Assembly (NCBI GenBank): GCA_019925795.1
Contig: CM034313.1
Span: 86,707,663-86,771,662 of the forward strand
Length of the DNA: 64,000 nucleotides
Direction of reading: 5' to 3'
Origin: Dendrobium chrysotoxum
Taxonomy: Eukaryota; Streptophyta; Magnoliopsida; Asparagales; Orchidaceae
The notes beneath the pieces were generated by a model. The model worked only from the letters and a program-made list of their open reading frames with translations. It was not told the DNA's origin and did not search any database. Shown here piece by piece: positions 45,677-57,092 of this stretch. Both the position numbers and the translations under genes were made by a program. Positions within the stretch are counted from its first letter, which is position 1. Every line of letters starts with the position of its first letter.

Positions 45677-46897
45677 TCATACACAAGCCTCCAATCTCGG
45701 CTCAAAAGAGAAGGCAGACACAAATTCCTTAGCCTTCCCATTCACAACACACTTTGGCAGCTCCGTCCATACATTTTCCACCACATTACAGATCACACAG
45801 CTACTGAAGTTTATAGAATTCAAGCATACAAAGATCATATCCCCGCATCCAGCACAGTTTATGTCAGCCTTCCTACCGTAGAACTCATGAGACATGTATG
45901 GCGGCATCGCCGCCACCTGCAGCCATGACTTGCTCCCCTTACCGAATCTCCACACTCGAAGGCTGGCTGTCTCGAGGAATTCTGACAGAACGACGACCAT
46001 CATCTCACCCTTGCAAACAACAACATCAATGGAATACTCAGAGTAGATAGGCAGAAGCCTTGGATGCTCATAGAAATTCCTCTTACTGAGGTTACAAGCC
46101 ATCACTGTGCCTGACTGACTGAGAAAATAAACAATCTCTTCACCATTTTCAATTGCTAACACTGATGAGAACTCTTTGGATGGGCTCCTTACCATGTTTG
46201 TAGCCACCACCTCACCAGATTTGCTGAGAAAATACACCGTTTCGCCGCCGGCAATATCTGTCTCAGAGGAATCCCCTGCCTGTCTTGTTAGCATTACCTC
46301 TTCCTCCCACTTGTTTTTGTCTGAACTGAACATTCTGAAAGACAGGTTTGGCAATTCACCAGAAACTAATACAACTCTATAAGAGGAGAAAGACGAGTCT
46401 TTGTCAAAGCTCATGGAAACTGCATGAAGAGGCTGAGCCAAGTCAGGGAGAGGGAGCTTGCGGCAGGTTCCGGTGACCGGATTGCAAACCTCAAAGCCCC
46501 CCAAGGTGTGGCGGAAGCAGACCAGGCCATCACAGGATGCAATGGCGATTCGCTTAGCTTGGTTGAAACCGGCGGGGCGAATAAGATTCTTCCAATTCCC
46601 TTCGCTGGTATCAAAAATTACAGATTGGTTGAGTTCATGATCAACCATAAGGAACCATGGATCTCTGAATGGGATCTGCGAGCATGCGATTTGAAACGTT
46701 GGAGAGACCGAAACTGAGCTCCATCTTTTGCACACAGAACGCAGGCGGAGGAAGCTTGAGGCTGGGAGCCATGAAAGGACTATCTCAAGCAAGTCTTGGC
46801 TCAGTTCATCAAAAGAGAAAGGAGGGTTTGAATGAGCTTCTTCTAATGCTTTCCTCTTCTTTATCCTCCCATGAACTACGGAAGTATTCTTCTCCAT
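45677..46897 (-). CDS. F-box protein with C-terminal kelch/beta-propeller-like region
   Basis: A single coding exon of 406 residues, start ATG at 46897-46895, stop TGA at 45679-45677. The start MEKNTSVVHGRIKKRKALEE was preferred to an in-frame ATG 25 codons upstream because a pyrimidine-rich tract and AG acceptor directly precede it. Residues about 31-72 are an F-box (LSQDLLEIVLSWLPASSFLR, LRSVCKRWSSV), which binds SKP1 in SCF ubiquitin ligases. The rest reads as propeller-type repeats (SCDGLVCFRH, VCNPVTGTCRKLPLP, SLRVWRFGKGSKSWLQVAAM) and ends FSFEPRLEACV, resembling Arabidopsis F-box/kelch proteins such as HAWAIIAN SKIRT (from memory). Its substrate is unknown. The frame is intact. A young 19-kb element begins 93 bp after the stop codon, so most of the original 3'UTR is displaced. 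Confidence 0.88.
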   Translation of the reverse strand: MEKNTSVVHGRIKKRKALEEAHSNPPFSFDELSQDLLEIVLSWLPASSFLRLRSVCKRWSSVSVSPTFQIACSQIPFRDPWFLMVDHELNQSVIFDTSEGNWKNLIRPAGFNQAKRIAIASCDGLVCFRHTLGGFEVCNPVTGTCRKLPLPDLAQPLHAVSMSFDKDSSFSSYRVVLVSGELPNLSFRMFSSDKNKWEEEVMLTRQAGDSSETDIAGGETVYFLSKSGEVVATNMVRSPSKEFSSVLAIENGEEIVYFLSQSGTVMACNLSKRNFYEHPRLLPIYSEYSIDVVVCKGEMMVVVLSEFLETASLRVWRFGKGSKSWLQVAAMPPYMSHEFYGRKADINCAGCGDMIFVCLNSINFSSCVICNVVENVWTELPKCVVNGKAKEFVSAFSFEPRLEACV

Positions 46898-47671
46898 CTG
46901 TAGATTGATGAACAGAGGGTAAGGGAGAGAAATTATATGCAAGTGACAAGAAAAGAATACTTGTTTCTGCAACTTCTGTGCGCCTATGTGGAGAATAAAA
47001 ACACAATTTTTCTATAAGCTAACGATTTCTTTTGTAATATATTGGTCTAAAAACAATATAGAAAGAGTTAAAACAGAGAAATTTGCCAAAATAATAGATG
47101 AGAAGGCAGCTTTAAAATAAAATAAAAACAAGCATTGCTTAGGCTTCTAAGAGGCATATGACATTACATATAGAAGACAAGGAAATAAGACAACTAGAAA
47201 CAACAAAAGGGGATAAACTCCAGCTAAAGAGGAAATTGTAGCCAAAAAAAGGAAATATTCTACATCTACAAATGAAAAATTACAAATGCAAATTTTTTAC
47301 GCTCCATTTCTAAGCAAGTGTGGGGGTAGAAATATAGCTGTAAAATTCATCGCTGCCTGAATCCCCCCTGCGACTCTAACATTATGCAAGAAAAAGAACA
47401 AAGCTCCACGGAAATAATCATCATGATCCCAAACATAAAAGAAACAGAACCTTCACCAACAAGAAGAAACCGTCTGGAAAATATGACTAGCCAGCCCTGA
47501 CATCAAATTGTAACAAAGCTAAATGCAAGAAATCACTCTTCAAAATCAACAAAATCGTATCTTTATGGTAAATGAAAGTAAAGAACACATTTTTAACCAT
47601 CATCTCCACTTATTAACAGAAAAAGAAGATGAAGATGATCAAAAGGGGAAAAAAAGAGAGAGAAAAGTAAC
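46898..47671 (-). other. Probable 5'UTR intron of the F-box gene
   Basis: On the minus strand a CAG|GTTACTTTTCTC donor lies at about 47672/47671. A good acceptor (pyrimidine-rich, ending CAATCTACAG) lies immediately before the ATG, and a second candidate, GAAGTTGCAG, lies near 46973. The interval has no coding potential. Whether the intron exists needs transcript evidence. Confidence 0.45.
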
Positions 47672-48060
47672 CTGATGATCTTCACAAGGGAAGCAGGAGA
47701 CAAAGCAAGACAAGATGAATGGTTGCTCCTTCTGTAATGGGAGAGAGGAGGAGAAGAAAGAGTGCGAAGGTTTATGAGGAAACTTCGTGAAGGACTCTTT
47801 TTGTTTGCGTTGACAGAGAACAGGTGGAAATGCGAGAACAAAGATATATAGAAGAGGTTGAGCCCAAGGTTTGATTCAAAACTTGAGAATCTATAGACTA
47901 TAAGATAGAAAGATAGTGAGAATCGGAAGTGTAAGAATGGAGGGGGAGCCGGGGAGGGGTTTACTGCAACAGTACAACTTCTGCTCAATCCTTGGACACA
48001 ATAGAGATGTCCATGTGACCAGCCGCTGACACTGACCAGCCACGGGGGGAGAATCAAAAA
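47672..48060 (-). promoter_or_regulatory. Probable 5'UTR and core promoter of the F-box gene
   Basis: Pyrimidine-rich on the minus strand with TCTCTCTC and TTCCTC tracts, common in plant leaders. A long frame on this strand is low in complexity and unlikely to be coding. No clear TATA box could be assigned. Confidence 0.35.
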
Positions 48061-48571
48061 ATTAAAATATCTTTCTCCCTCTTAAAATACTACTCTTTTG
48101 GCTGCTTTAATGACAACATTTGATGCATGCTTTGCCATTTTTTGAGCCGCTGAGATGAAGAGGCTTGCAGTTTACACATGACAACCTCGGATTCTCTTCT
48201 GGTTTTGTACATTAATTGCATTTGGTAAAGAATAAACTAATAAAATATCAAATATTCGATCAACTAGAAATAACCAAATATTCATTAGTTACTATAACTA
48301 ATAAAGGAAACGTATTTTTACAAGAATGATAATAAGCTAACTTATTATGAAGTGAATTTTCGCAAACAACTGTATGATTTTATTTCAGCTTAATTCGTTG
48401 CTTCTTAAGGGAAAAAAAAAATCTTATAATTACATAAAAAAGCATATATCTGGGGTGTTTTATCTAGGGGAGCTAGAGAATAAAGTTATTATAAATATTT
48501 AAAAATCATATCTCATTATTTATATCATATCATTCTTTATTATTTATGTTAATTTTTTTAATAATTTTATT
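48061..48571. other. AT-rich spacer upstream of the F-box gene
   Basis: No gene or recognised repeat. Its right-hand end carries the ATAAT target copy (48572-48576) of the adjacent solo LTR. Confidence 0.5.
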
Positions 48572-48576
48572 ATAAT

Positions 48577-50689
48577 TGATGCGTCCTAGAATATTTGTGG
48601 CGATAGAGAAATATAAAATTTAATGTCTTAGCTTTGTACGAAGATCCAGCTCACAATCAGATAAAAAAGTGGTTGTAACATTCATAAGAGACACCAAAGT
48701 TTTTACGTGAAAATTCCTAAAAAAGAAGGGAAAACCGCGAGTCAGGCCTAGTTTGAATGAATTCACTAGTGTTCGCAGTTGATTACAAATGAGGCTCTTC
48801 CTTGGGGGGAAGGCCTTGACTTGATGTAGCAAATATACATCATATAGAGTGCATTACATTGTGGAAATTGGAAGAATCAGTATTGACATGTTTGTTTGGT
48901 CGGCAAGACCATAGGTGACGATCATGGGAAGGATCAAAGTCAGCTGGCGACGGAGGTCGGAAAGATCGTAGTCTAGCGACGGAGGTTAGAAGGACTGTAA
49001 TCGACAGGCAATGGAGGTTAGAAGGATCGTTATCTAGTGAAAAAGGTCGAAAGGAATGTAGTCAGCAAGCGACGGAGGTCAGAAAGACCTTAGTCTTGCG
49101 ACAGAGGTCGGAAGGAACGTAGTCGCTGGGCGACGGAGGTTGGAAAGATCGTAGTCTGGCGACAGAGGTCAAAAGGAACATAGTCAGCGGGCGACGAAGG
49201 TCAGAAAGATCTTAGTCTGACGATAGAGGTTGGAAGAAACATAGTCGGAGGTCGAAAAGACTGTAGTCTGGCGACATAAGTAGAAAGGACTGTAGTCGGC
49301 AGACGACGGAGGTCAGAAAGACCGTAGTCTAGTGACGAAGGTCGAAAGGACCATAGTCGACGGGCGACAGTTGTTATAAAGACCGTTATCTGGCGATAGA
49401 GGTCTGAAGGACCGTAGTTGGCTAGCAACGGAATCGGAAAGACTGCAGTTTGACAACAGAGGTCGGAAGAACCATAGTCGGCGAGTGACATTAGTTAGTA
49501 AGACCGTAGTATGGCGATAGAGGTCGGAAGGACTGTAGTCGGTGGGCGATGGAGGTCGAAAAGGCCATTGTCTGGCTACATAGGTCGGAAAGACCATAGT
49601 CGGCTGGTGACAGTGGTTAGAAAGACTGTTGTCTGGCGACAGAGGTCGGAAGGACTGTAGTCGACGAGCTACTGAGGTCGGAAAGACCGTAGTCTGGCAA
49701 CAGAGGTTGGAAGGGCCGTAGTTGGCGGGCGACAGTGGTAAGAAAGACTATTATTTGGCAATAGAGGTTGGAAGGACTATAGCCGGCTTGTGACGGAGGT
49801 TGAAGGGACCGTAGTTGGCGGGCGATGTTGGTCAGATAGACTATCGGAGGAACCAAAGTCGATGGGCTTCGATGGTCAGATGGACCGTAGTTGGTGGGCG
49901 AAGGAGGTTGAAGGGACTGTATTTTTCTGGCGATAGAGGTCAGAGGGACCATAGTCGGCAAGCGACAAAGGTCGGAGGGACCGTCGACAGTCGGTGGCCA
50001 GGTGTAAATTAGGCGTCAGTTGGTGGCCCGGCAGAAATTCGACAAAAGTACGGTGATGGTTGGTGGCCGGGCGTAAATCTGACAATAGTCGGTAGTCAGT
50101 CGGTGGTCGAGGAGGAGCTTGGTGGCAAGAGAGATCTCATATTTCTTTTTCTCTCCTCTTTTGTTTCTCTTCCTTGCTCCCCTCCTTCTCCCTTGCTTCC
50201 TCCCCTCAATGAAGAATGAGAGATTTATTTATAGCTTTTTGGGAGTGGCATGACCATTAAATTGAGAGGATATAAAGGGTATGTTGGAGTATTTTGAATG
50301 GACGGCCGAAATCAACTCCTTTGGTCATGGACAGTTTATCGAATATTTGAGTGTCTTCATGATGTCAGAATTCAAAGACCTTGGACTCGTTGGATTCTTC
50401 TCGTTGAGCCGCTCGATTTGACTATAAGCAGGTCACGTTTGGAAACCGTTTGATCATCCAAATTATAGTTTGAAGCTTCCAAATGCACTTCGGGTCTTTG
50501 ATTTAGTCCTATTTGGGCTCGGATTGAGTCGAATTTTGTGTAGTTGGGTTTGTCTTTTCGAAACGTTCAATTCGACTATAAGTTTGTTAAAATCGGAGTT
50601 CGGATAACCCCAGATTTAATTTTGGAAGCTTTCATCTCAATTTCGCCTCAAAATTCGTGCCCAAAGATAATTTTTTTCTTGATATATCA
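48577..50689 (-). mobile_element. Solo LTR (2,113 bp) of the gypsy family, copy B
   Basis: Begins TGATGCGTCCTAGAATATTT and ends GATATATCA on the plus strand, matching the ends of the LTR at 951-1947. A perfect 5-bp duplication ATAAT flanks it (48572-48576, 50690-50694) and no internal sequence remains, so it is a solo LTR left by recombination between two LTRs. It keeps the TATA box (minus CTATAAATAA, 50226-50235) and the GGGCTCGGATTGAG and TCGACTATAAG blocks of family A. Confidence 0.92.
48930..50110. repeat. Minisatellite in the solo LTR, about 1.2 kb
   Basis: About forty imperfect units of 28-31 bp. Two alternating forms contain GGTCGGAAAGACCGTAGTCT and GGTCGGAAGGACCGTAGTCG, each followed by a GGCGACAGA or GGGCGACGGA spacer. 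GGTC and GACC can pair in each unit. This array accounts for the LTR being twice as long as copy A. Frames across it give repetitive peptides only. Confidence 0.88.
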
Positions 50690-50694
50690 ATAAT

Positions 50695-51247
50695 AATTAT
50701 GTAAATTATAATCATCTTTTTCTTTTATTTAAGATTCAAAACTTATTAGACTCGTTTACACCATACTTCAATCAATAGTTCAAATTAAGATCATACAATA
50801 TTATTCCAGAAAAAATAATAAATTTCTGTGCCATAATTTTAGCTTTTGAAGACATAATTTAACTATTCAGTTAGGGCCTAAATAAATTTTCCAAATGATA
50901 ATAAAATTTACAGCGGCAATAACAAGTAATTGCCAATCTCATCTCACCTGATTACTGACACTTATAATTGTACAGTTCTGAAAACTAAACGACAGCATAT
51001 GAAACCTGTTGCAAGCACTCATAATGTGGACATTTTGGTTGGCATTGAAAAGACAGAAAGCGATTCTTCAGACATCAAATTGAAATCTTTCTCGAACAGA
51101 TATGACATCTGATTTCTTTAAGATTTAAATGATTTTAAGTATTCTGATCATTAATTTTCTAGATTTCACAACAACACTGATACAGTAATCACGTTATCGA
51201 CAAGAACTGTTCACTGTTGGATATCAGAATGTTATGATGCTGCATTA
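50695..51247. other. Spacer
   Basis: AT-rich with no gene I can support. It ends in GCTAAATA, the target copy of the next element. Confidence 0.45.
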
Positions 51248-51255
51248 GCTAAATA

Positions 51256-51930
51256 TAGGGGTGTCAATTTTTGACACTACCTGAAATCTGATCCGAAAAA
51301 TTTTGGGTTCGGGTCGACCCGTTTGTGAAACGGGTCGGGTCCGGGTTTGAATTTCTGACCCATTTCAAAAACGGGTCGGGTTCGGGTTGACCCGACAACC
51401 TACGGGTCAACCCGTTTTGACCCGACAACCTACGGGTCAACCCGTTTTGACCCGAAAATTGAATCGTCGCGTGCCCGATCCGTCGAGTCCGTCACGTAAG
51501 GCATCAGGAGTCAGGACGTCGCGACATCGCGTCGCGCAGTTGTCCGCGAGGCGTCGCCGCGTCAGGACCACAGGACGTCACGGCTCGTGCTCCACGGCTC
51601 CGCCTCCACCTCGCCTCGTGCTCCGCGGCTCCGCCTCTGCTTCGCAAACCTGTGGCTCCACTGCTCCGCCTCCGCCAGCCCCGCAGCGGCGCATCCTCGC
51701 AGAGTCGCAGTGAATACCGCTCCACCTCGCCATACCGAAGCCGGCAACCTCGCCTTGCAATTCGGGTTCACGTGCGGGTCGGGTCAACCCGGCAACCCGT
51801 GCGGGTTAGGTCCGTGTTTAATTTCCTGACCCGTTTACCTAAACGGGTCAGGTTCGGGTTGACCCGTTTATGTCCGGGTCAAGTCAGGTTCGACTCGAAC
51901 CCGACCCGTCGACCCGAATTGACACCCCTA
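51256..51930. mobile_element. Intact hAT-type non-autonomous element with GC-rich core
   Basis: Termini TAGGGGTGTCAATT and AATTGACACCCCTA are perfect inverted repeats. The flanks are a perfect 8-bp duplication GCTAAATA (51248-51255, 51931-51938). The subterminal regions repeat GGGTCGGGTT and its complement GGGTCAACCCG. The core at 51460-51750 is GC-rich and CpG-rich, unlike anything near it, and has no transposase. It is the same family as 2275-2853, with a different core. Confidence 0.92.
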
Positions 51931-51938
51931 GCTAAATA

Positions 51939-52690
51939 GATTGCAAAGCTTAAGTAATAATAATGCAAGTTGATATTAAGTTAAGCTTTTAAGTTAGCTT
52001 ATACTAATTATTTAGCGAAAAAATAAGTTACACTAAATTGATATAAGATAAAGAAATTATTTGACTGAGAAACAAAACATTTTTAATGATAATTAGGATA
52101 ACAAGCTAAGAATCCAATGAGCTAAAATATTCATCATTAGAGAAATAGTTTGTTTGGATGATCAAATACCAGAAGAAATTCAAGAAAAATATCTCGAGTT
52201 TGTGAGTCAGGAGAAAATCTTACAATTTTTTAAAAGCTATATTACTAAGCTCTCTAACATATTGAAATTTGATAAGACTCAATACTTTAATTTGCCTATT
52301 CATATAAGTTAATAGAGAAAGTTCATCCTTAGCAAATTTCTTGCATTATTTTACTGAAATAACCATAATGATTTTTCACACATTGTAAGGAGGATTATTT
52401 CTATAATATCAAGATGTATGCATATTATGAACACTTTTAATAGACAACGAGAACTATTGTGGCACTTGGGATTTTCTTGGTATCTTGAACCTAGGATTTA
52501 CTTGCTCATCTCTATTATATTTCTATTATATCTTTATTTTTGTCTGTATGTATATATATTTCTCTCTTATGACATTCCTTCTTTTAGGAAGGTTGTAAAA
52601 TAACAATTTAGCTCTCTTTTCTTATAATATATGTTGCTCTTCAATGGTAAAAAGTTTCTTATAGCCATCATCATGATAGATATGGACCAT
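51939..52690. other. AT-rich spacer
   Basis: No recognisable gene or repeat family. Short open frames are uninformative. Confidence 0.4.
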
Positions 52691-52927
52691 TCAATCAACC
52701 TCTTTAAACCTTTTATATTTTTTATATGACACTGCTTTTCTCTCTATCTCCTTATAGAATATCCAAGTATAGTGCTTTTCAACTCTTATTATTGTACTCT
52801 CTACATGTGATTTTATGCTCTCTAGGTAAACAAGTTTACAATGTTCACACTTGCAACAAATCCCTATCATAATAGATCCTCTAGAGAAAATCCTAGACAT
52901 CAATCTTAAATTACATTGAACTTTCAA
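52691..52927 (-). pseudogene. Possible CACTA (En/Spm) transposase-associated domain remnant
   Basis: The minus strand encodes IGICCKCEHCKLVYLESIKS, then HVESTIIRVEKHYTWIFYKEIE. The spacing of Cys-x2-Cys, a V/I-x2-H-V turn and Y-x-W-x-x-x-x-E resembles the transposase-associated zinc domain found in front of plant CACTA TNP2-type transposases. No other transposase part or CACTA terminus was found, so this is tentative. Confidence 0.42.
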
Positions 52928-53240
52928 TTAGGCTATTTGTTATGGTTAATACGATAAGCTTTTTTCCACACTAGTAAGAGTTAGTCTCTATTGTTTTTGA
53001 GATAACCTACGTATGCTAGGTTACACTTATTTTGTCATTAATTATCCTTAATACATTTTTATGAGTGCTTGTAATGAATGGAAAGTTTATATTATCTTTA
53101 GGGAGAATATGGTTCAAGTGCTCCAACTCGAAGTAAAGAACTTTTATTTATTAGAGAATAAATGTATCGCTCCTCGTTATGGCCATTATCCTTGTTACTT
53201 GTATAAGATTCCTAAATATTAATAGGTTGCTAGTCATACT

Positions 53241-53640
53241 TGTTGGGGATGTGAAAGTAAACCACGCAACGAAACAAAAAAATAAAAATAAAAAAGCAAT
53301 GGAATAAAGAACATAAGGATTTAACATGGAAAAATTCAAAATAGGAAAAAATCACGTAGCCACACCAGACCAATAAATTCACTATGAAAATTGAGAGAAT
53401 TTTGTGCATATCTCTCTTCTCTCTCACACTCTCCTAGCTTCTAGTCACACATATCATTCGCACTCACTAAACAAAAGAGAAAAGCCTCTATATACCACCA
53501 AAGGACGCCACCCTTGAGAAGAAAAACTTTCCAGACTGCCACCAAGCGTTGCAGCGCTAGTTTGGAGCACTGCGGCGCTCAACACTCTATCTCCAATCAG
53601 CCTGACATCGCTATGACGTTGAATTTAGAGCGTTTTGATG
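53241..53640 (-). mobile_element. Copia-type LTR relic (second copy)
   Basis: On the minus strand it parallels 22745-23225: GCGCTGCAACGC, a TATATAGAGGC TATA box near 53493-53503, AGAGAAGAGAGATATGC, TTTTCATAGTGAATTT, TGGTCTGGTGTGGCT and a CATCCCCAACA end. No gag or pol is attached. The far boundary is approximate. Confidence 0.6.
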
Positions 53641-54660
53641 CCATCTGTCTTTTCTCCTAGCAAATTTTTGCAAAACTGGGATGCTCGGGTATATAGTGTC
53701 TAGGTGTTGTACTGAATAAAAAATTTTGGGGTGCAAAGCACCCGAATTCAAGCAATAGGAGGACCCCTGCAGCCCCAACGAACATGAGAATATGACTTGA
53801 AGTCGGAGACAACAGTACAACTAGATTGATCGATACAATATGATTCCACACAGACTAACAATACTTTCAGTATTTAGTTATTATTATATATTTTTTAGTT
53901 GATCATATTTAATGATCATAATAAAATTATCATATGGTAGAAATAATTTTGCCTTATTTTTTGTTATACAAACTCCTATATATTGAATTTATGACTATAG
54001 TAGAATATCTGTCTCATATATATAAGTCCTATTGAATGTAATAAATATTATTCATGCATATTATACTTTATTATATAATTGTGATTATCATTTTTGAGTA
54101 TATAATACTCGTTGAAAACTTGCTTATAAAATATATAAAAATTATATGTTTGAGTGCAGTAATATATATGTCAGTAGAATCCTTTTAAATATTTATTAGT
54201 TAAGTCAACATCATAGGTTGACTACTCTATAGAAAATTATTAGATTTCCTTAGATTGATATTTATCTTCTAGGTTAAGGGCATCTTAATAAAATCGACAA
54301 TATATATAATATATATAAATAAATACAAATTAAAAATGATAAATGATGGATGCTCATATTTAAAGATCTAAAATTATACCTGATATGATTGCATATACAT
54401 ATAGTAGAATAGAATCACATTGCTTATATATGTTGTATATTTATTTGCACATATAAGGACAAAATATGTTTCTTATCTGGATCATCAAATTTCTTATTGC
54501 AGGGGGTATACTAAATTAGGGGTGTGACATGTGCGCTGTTGATTACTTCTTCCATAATCCATAAAATCTCAATTATTTCCAAGCCAAGCCTCCCATGTTA
54601 GCTTCTCTGAATTTCTTAACCACGAAGCCCAAAGTGTTATTAAAAAAATAAAGAACAGAT
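53641..54660. other. AT-rich spacer
   Basis: AT-rich with many TATATA runs. No gene or repeat family is recognised. Confidence 0.4.
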
Positions 54661-55098
54661 GGAAAGATGAGAGAGAAAGAAAGAAAGAAAGAAAGCAAGA
54701 GATGGTCGCATTGGTATATGTCAAAGGGTTGCAGTATACATTATAGAATGTGGCTGACCTTTGAAAAGCAAAAGCACAGAGAGAGAAGAGAGCAGTCTTC
54801 TACTCTTCTCTTTAATGGCCTCGTTGGAAGAATCTCTTTTTCTCTCTCTAGGATGAGAGAGAACCAAGAAGGAGAGAGAAAGAACCATCCCGTGGGGGAT
54901 GTCTTCATCCAGCCTTTAGCTTTAACGCAAGTCAAAAGAGGCCTACCACAGCAGTGATGAGAGATGAAGGCATCAGGCATGGGGGAGAGAAGACATTATT
55001 ATTATCAGAAGAAATTTTATTTATGGGTAAGATAAAGCCGTTAATTCCGATCTCTTTATCTTTCCTTCTTGTCGCCTCTGGTGGATTCCTACTTCCCA

Positions 55099-55133
<35 letters not shown>

Positions 55134-55522
55134 TCCATAACTCCTACACTATCAGCCAGCAGCAGCTCAGAAAATTAATAAAAATTGTAAAAAAATTTAT
55201 AAAAATGATCAGCATGTTAAGCATGTTAATAATTATCAAGCTTCTGTCGGCATACTAACAATCTACTGTATCATAAATATTAAAGAAGATTATCACGTTG
55301 ATTTTTTTTTATTACCTAACAAAAACAGCTACGTGTAACATATGCCAAACTTTTATTAGTGCTGCTTCCACCTCTTAGATTCGGGAATCATTCAGGGAAC
55401 TTGTGAATCACACTCTTTATTTCAGTAGCAATTTCTTCAGTGGCAGAAGCATTGTTCTTGCTGGTCTTCTTCACCGCATATGATAACATATGGGATTCAG
55501 AAGTACAGTTCCACCTATTTTA
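54661..55522. other. Purine/pyrimidine-rich region with (CT)n repeat
   Basis: Contains GAAAGAAAGAAA runs (54670-54695) and a pure CT dinucleotide run at about 55103-55130. Composition is more balanced than its surroundings, and a 96-codon plus-strand frame starts at 54667. That frame is low-complexity and unrecognised. The region could be part of a non-coding transcript or a leader, but nothing shows it. Confidence 0.35.
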
Positions 55523-55702
55523 GGAGAAATTATTATGTGCGGAGTCTGGACATAGCTCGCATTAGACTCTCATGCGACTTATACATACCCTGTATACAAT
55601 TTGTACACATGATGTGTATAATACACACCTGTGTACATGCCACATGACTTTGATTTTATTGGAGTTTGAACATGTTCGGACTCCGCACGTAATAATTTCT
55701 CC
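55523..55702. mobile_element. hAT-type MITE, GTGCGG family
   Basis: Termini GGAGAAATTATTATGTGCGG and CCGCACGTAATAATTTCTCC are inverted with one mismatch. Flanks CTATTTTA and CTATTTAA differ at one base of eight. Compared with the copy at 25905 the centre is replaced by a TGTACA-rich stretch. Confidence 0.8.
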
Positions 55703-56016
55703 TATTTAAAAAAGATATAAGCGTGCTGATAATGACTCCCAAAGCGAGCTCAATTATGTCAGCTAGCTCAGGGGTTTGAAGGTGAGGTTAAGGGGGACCA
55801 TAGGCATACTTTCAATTATTTTTAAGGAAACATATGACTCGCATGTTGCTTTATGTATAACGCTAAATATTTTTCTTGATTTACTTTATATAAATATTTT
55901 GTGCTGTATGCAGAATGTATAATATATTATTTTGAGTAAACCTCTTGCACGGCGCATTTCTATATGAGATGCTCATGATGCTTTTTTTCTTTTTTTGGTT
56001 AAATCTTCTTCTAGCA
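55703..56016. other. Spacer
   Basis: Nothing recognised apart from AT-rich DNA. Confidence 0.4.
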
Positions 56017-56470
56017 TGCTTGAATATTTGCGGCAATAGATCGAGGCGGTTTGATAAGTTTGTTTTATATGAAGATCCCACACATATACATTTGAAGAAT
56101 TCGAAAAGGGGAAAAACTATTTTGTCTAACATAGTTAAAATAATTCATTAAGAAAGTGAGGTTACAAGAGTCTGTTTTTCCTCTCAATCGGAGAAGATGG
56201 AATAACAAATATGGATAGCTAGCTTAATCTCCTCTGAATGTGATGGGGGATATTGAAGAAGCAATGGAAGATGATGACAATGATTTGGAGATGAATGATT
56301 ATTGAAAGATGTTGTTGTCATTGACAAGCAATGGAGGTCAAAAGATGGTCATCGAGTAATGATATTTTGACTACTACAATCGGGAGATGGAGATCAAGTG
56401 ATGTCAATCAAGTAATGATAGTCGAGCTGGCGATGGTGGTCGGATTATAAAACTTGGGCGGTAATAGTTG
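56017..56470 (-). mobile_element. Gypsy-family LTR fragment (copy D)
   Basis: The left end TGCTTGAATATTTGCGGCAA, then ATGAAGATCCCACACATA, aligns with 951 and 48577. About 56290-56460 has a few worn minisatellite units (AGCAATGGAGGTCAAAAGAT, GATGGTGGTCGGAT). Truncated on the right. Confidence 0.65.
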
Positions 56471-57008
56471 AATAGGACCCTAAAGTTATTCTATACACTC
56501 AAATATCAACCCATCTCATGTGAAGAACAAGATTTATTTAAAATTTTTTTAAGTGATATTTTCATAACTTTAGCCAATTTCCTCAATACTCCATCAGCTA
56601 ACCCTTATCGAATTTCTCAATAGTATTCCTTTGAAATTTTACCAATATCAAAACTAAGTGAACTTGAATTTAGACAAGACCATTTAATTTAATATTTGGG
56701 CAAAAATTTTGGTGGGTTAAATTACTCCGGTTGATTTTGCTGTTCAGCGTTATTTGCATATCAAGCTCCTAATAATAAGTCAGTAGATTAGAGACAAGCA
56801 CATTGGTTAGGTTGGCAGGCTTTTGTGACTTTTATTCGAGGTGATCAAATTAGTGGTTATTTTCATTTTTTCATATAATTAAATTCTAAACTAATAATGT
56901 CAAAAGTTGAAACAATCTAAATCATTAAAACTAATACAAATACATTTCAATACTGAAACATTTTTAAAATAAAATTCTAAACTACTAATGTCAAATGTTG
57001 AAACAATC
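56471..57008. other. AT-rich spacer
   Basis: No gene or repeat family recognised. Confidence 0.4.
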
Positions 57009-57011
57009 TAA

Positions 57012-57089
57012 GGCTTCGTTTGGGGCTGCTTTTTTACTACTTCATAAAGTTGTTTTAAGAAGTAGTAAAAAACTATCCTAAACGAAACT
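57012..57089. mobile_element. Short Tourist-like MITE
   Basis: A 78-bp fold-back with ends GGCTTCGTTTGGGG and CCTAAACGAAACT, flanked by TAA on both sides (57009-57011, 57090-57092). It is a deletion form of the 120-bp element at 62534. Confidence 0.75.
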
Positions 57090-57092
57090 TAA

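Noticed and set aside
49201..50085. Repetitive peptides from frames in the solo LTR
   Set aside because: They translate the minisatellite; no gag or pol similarity.
51387..51939. Five or more Arg/Ser/Pro-rich frames
   Set aside because: They lie wholly inside the hAT-type element and overlap on both strands; no transposase motif.
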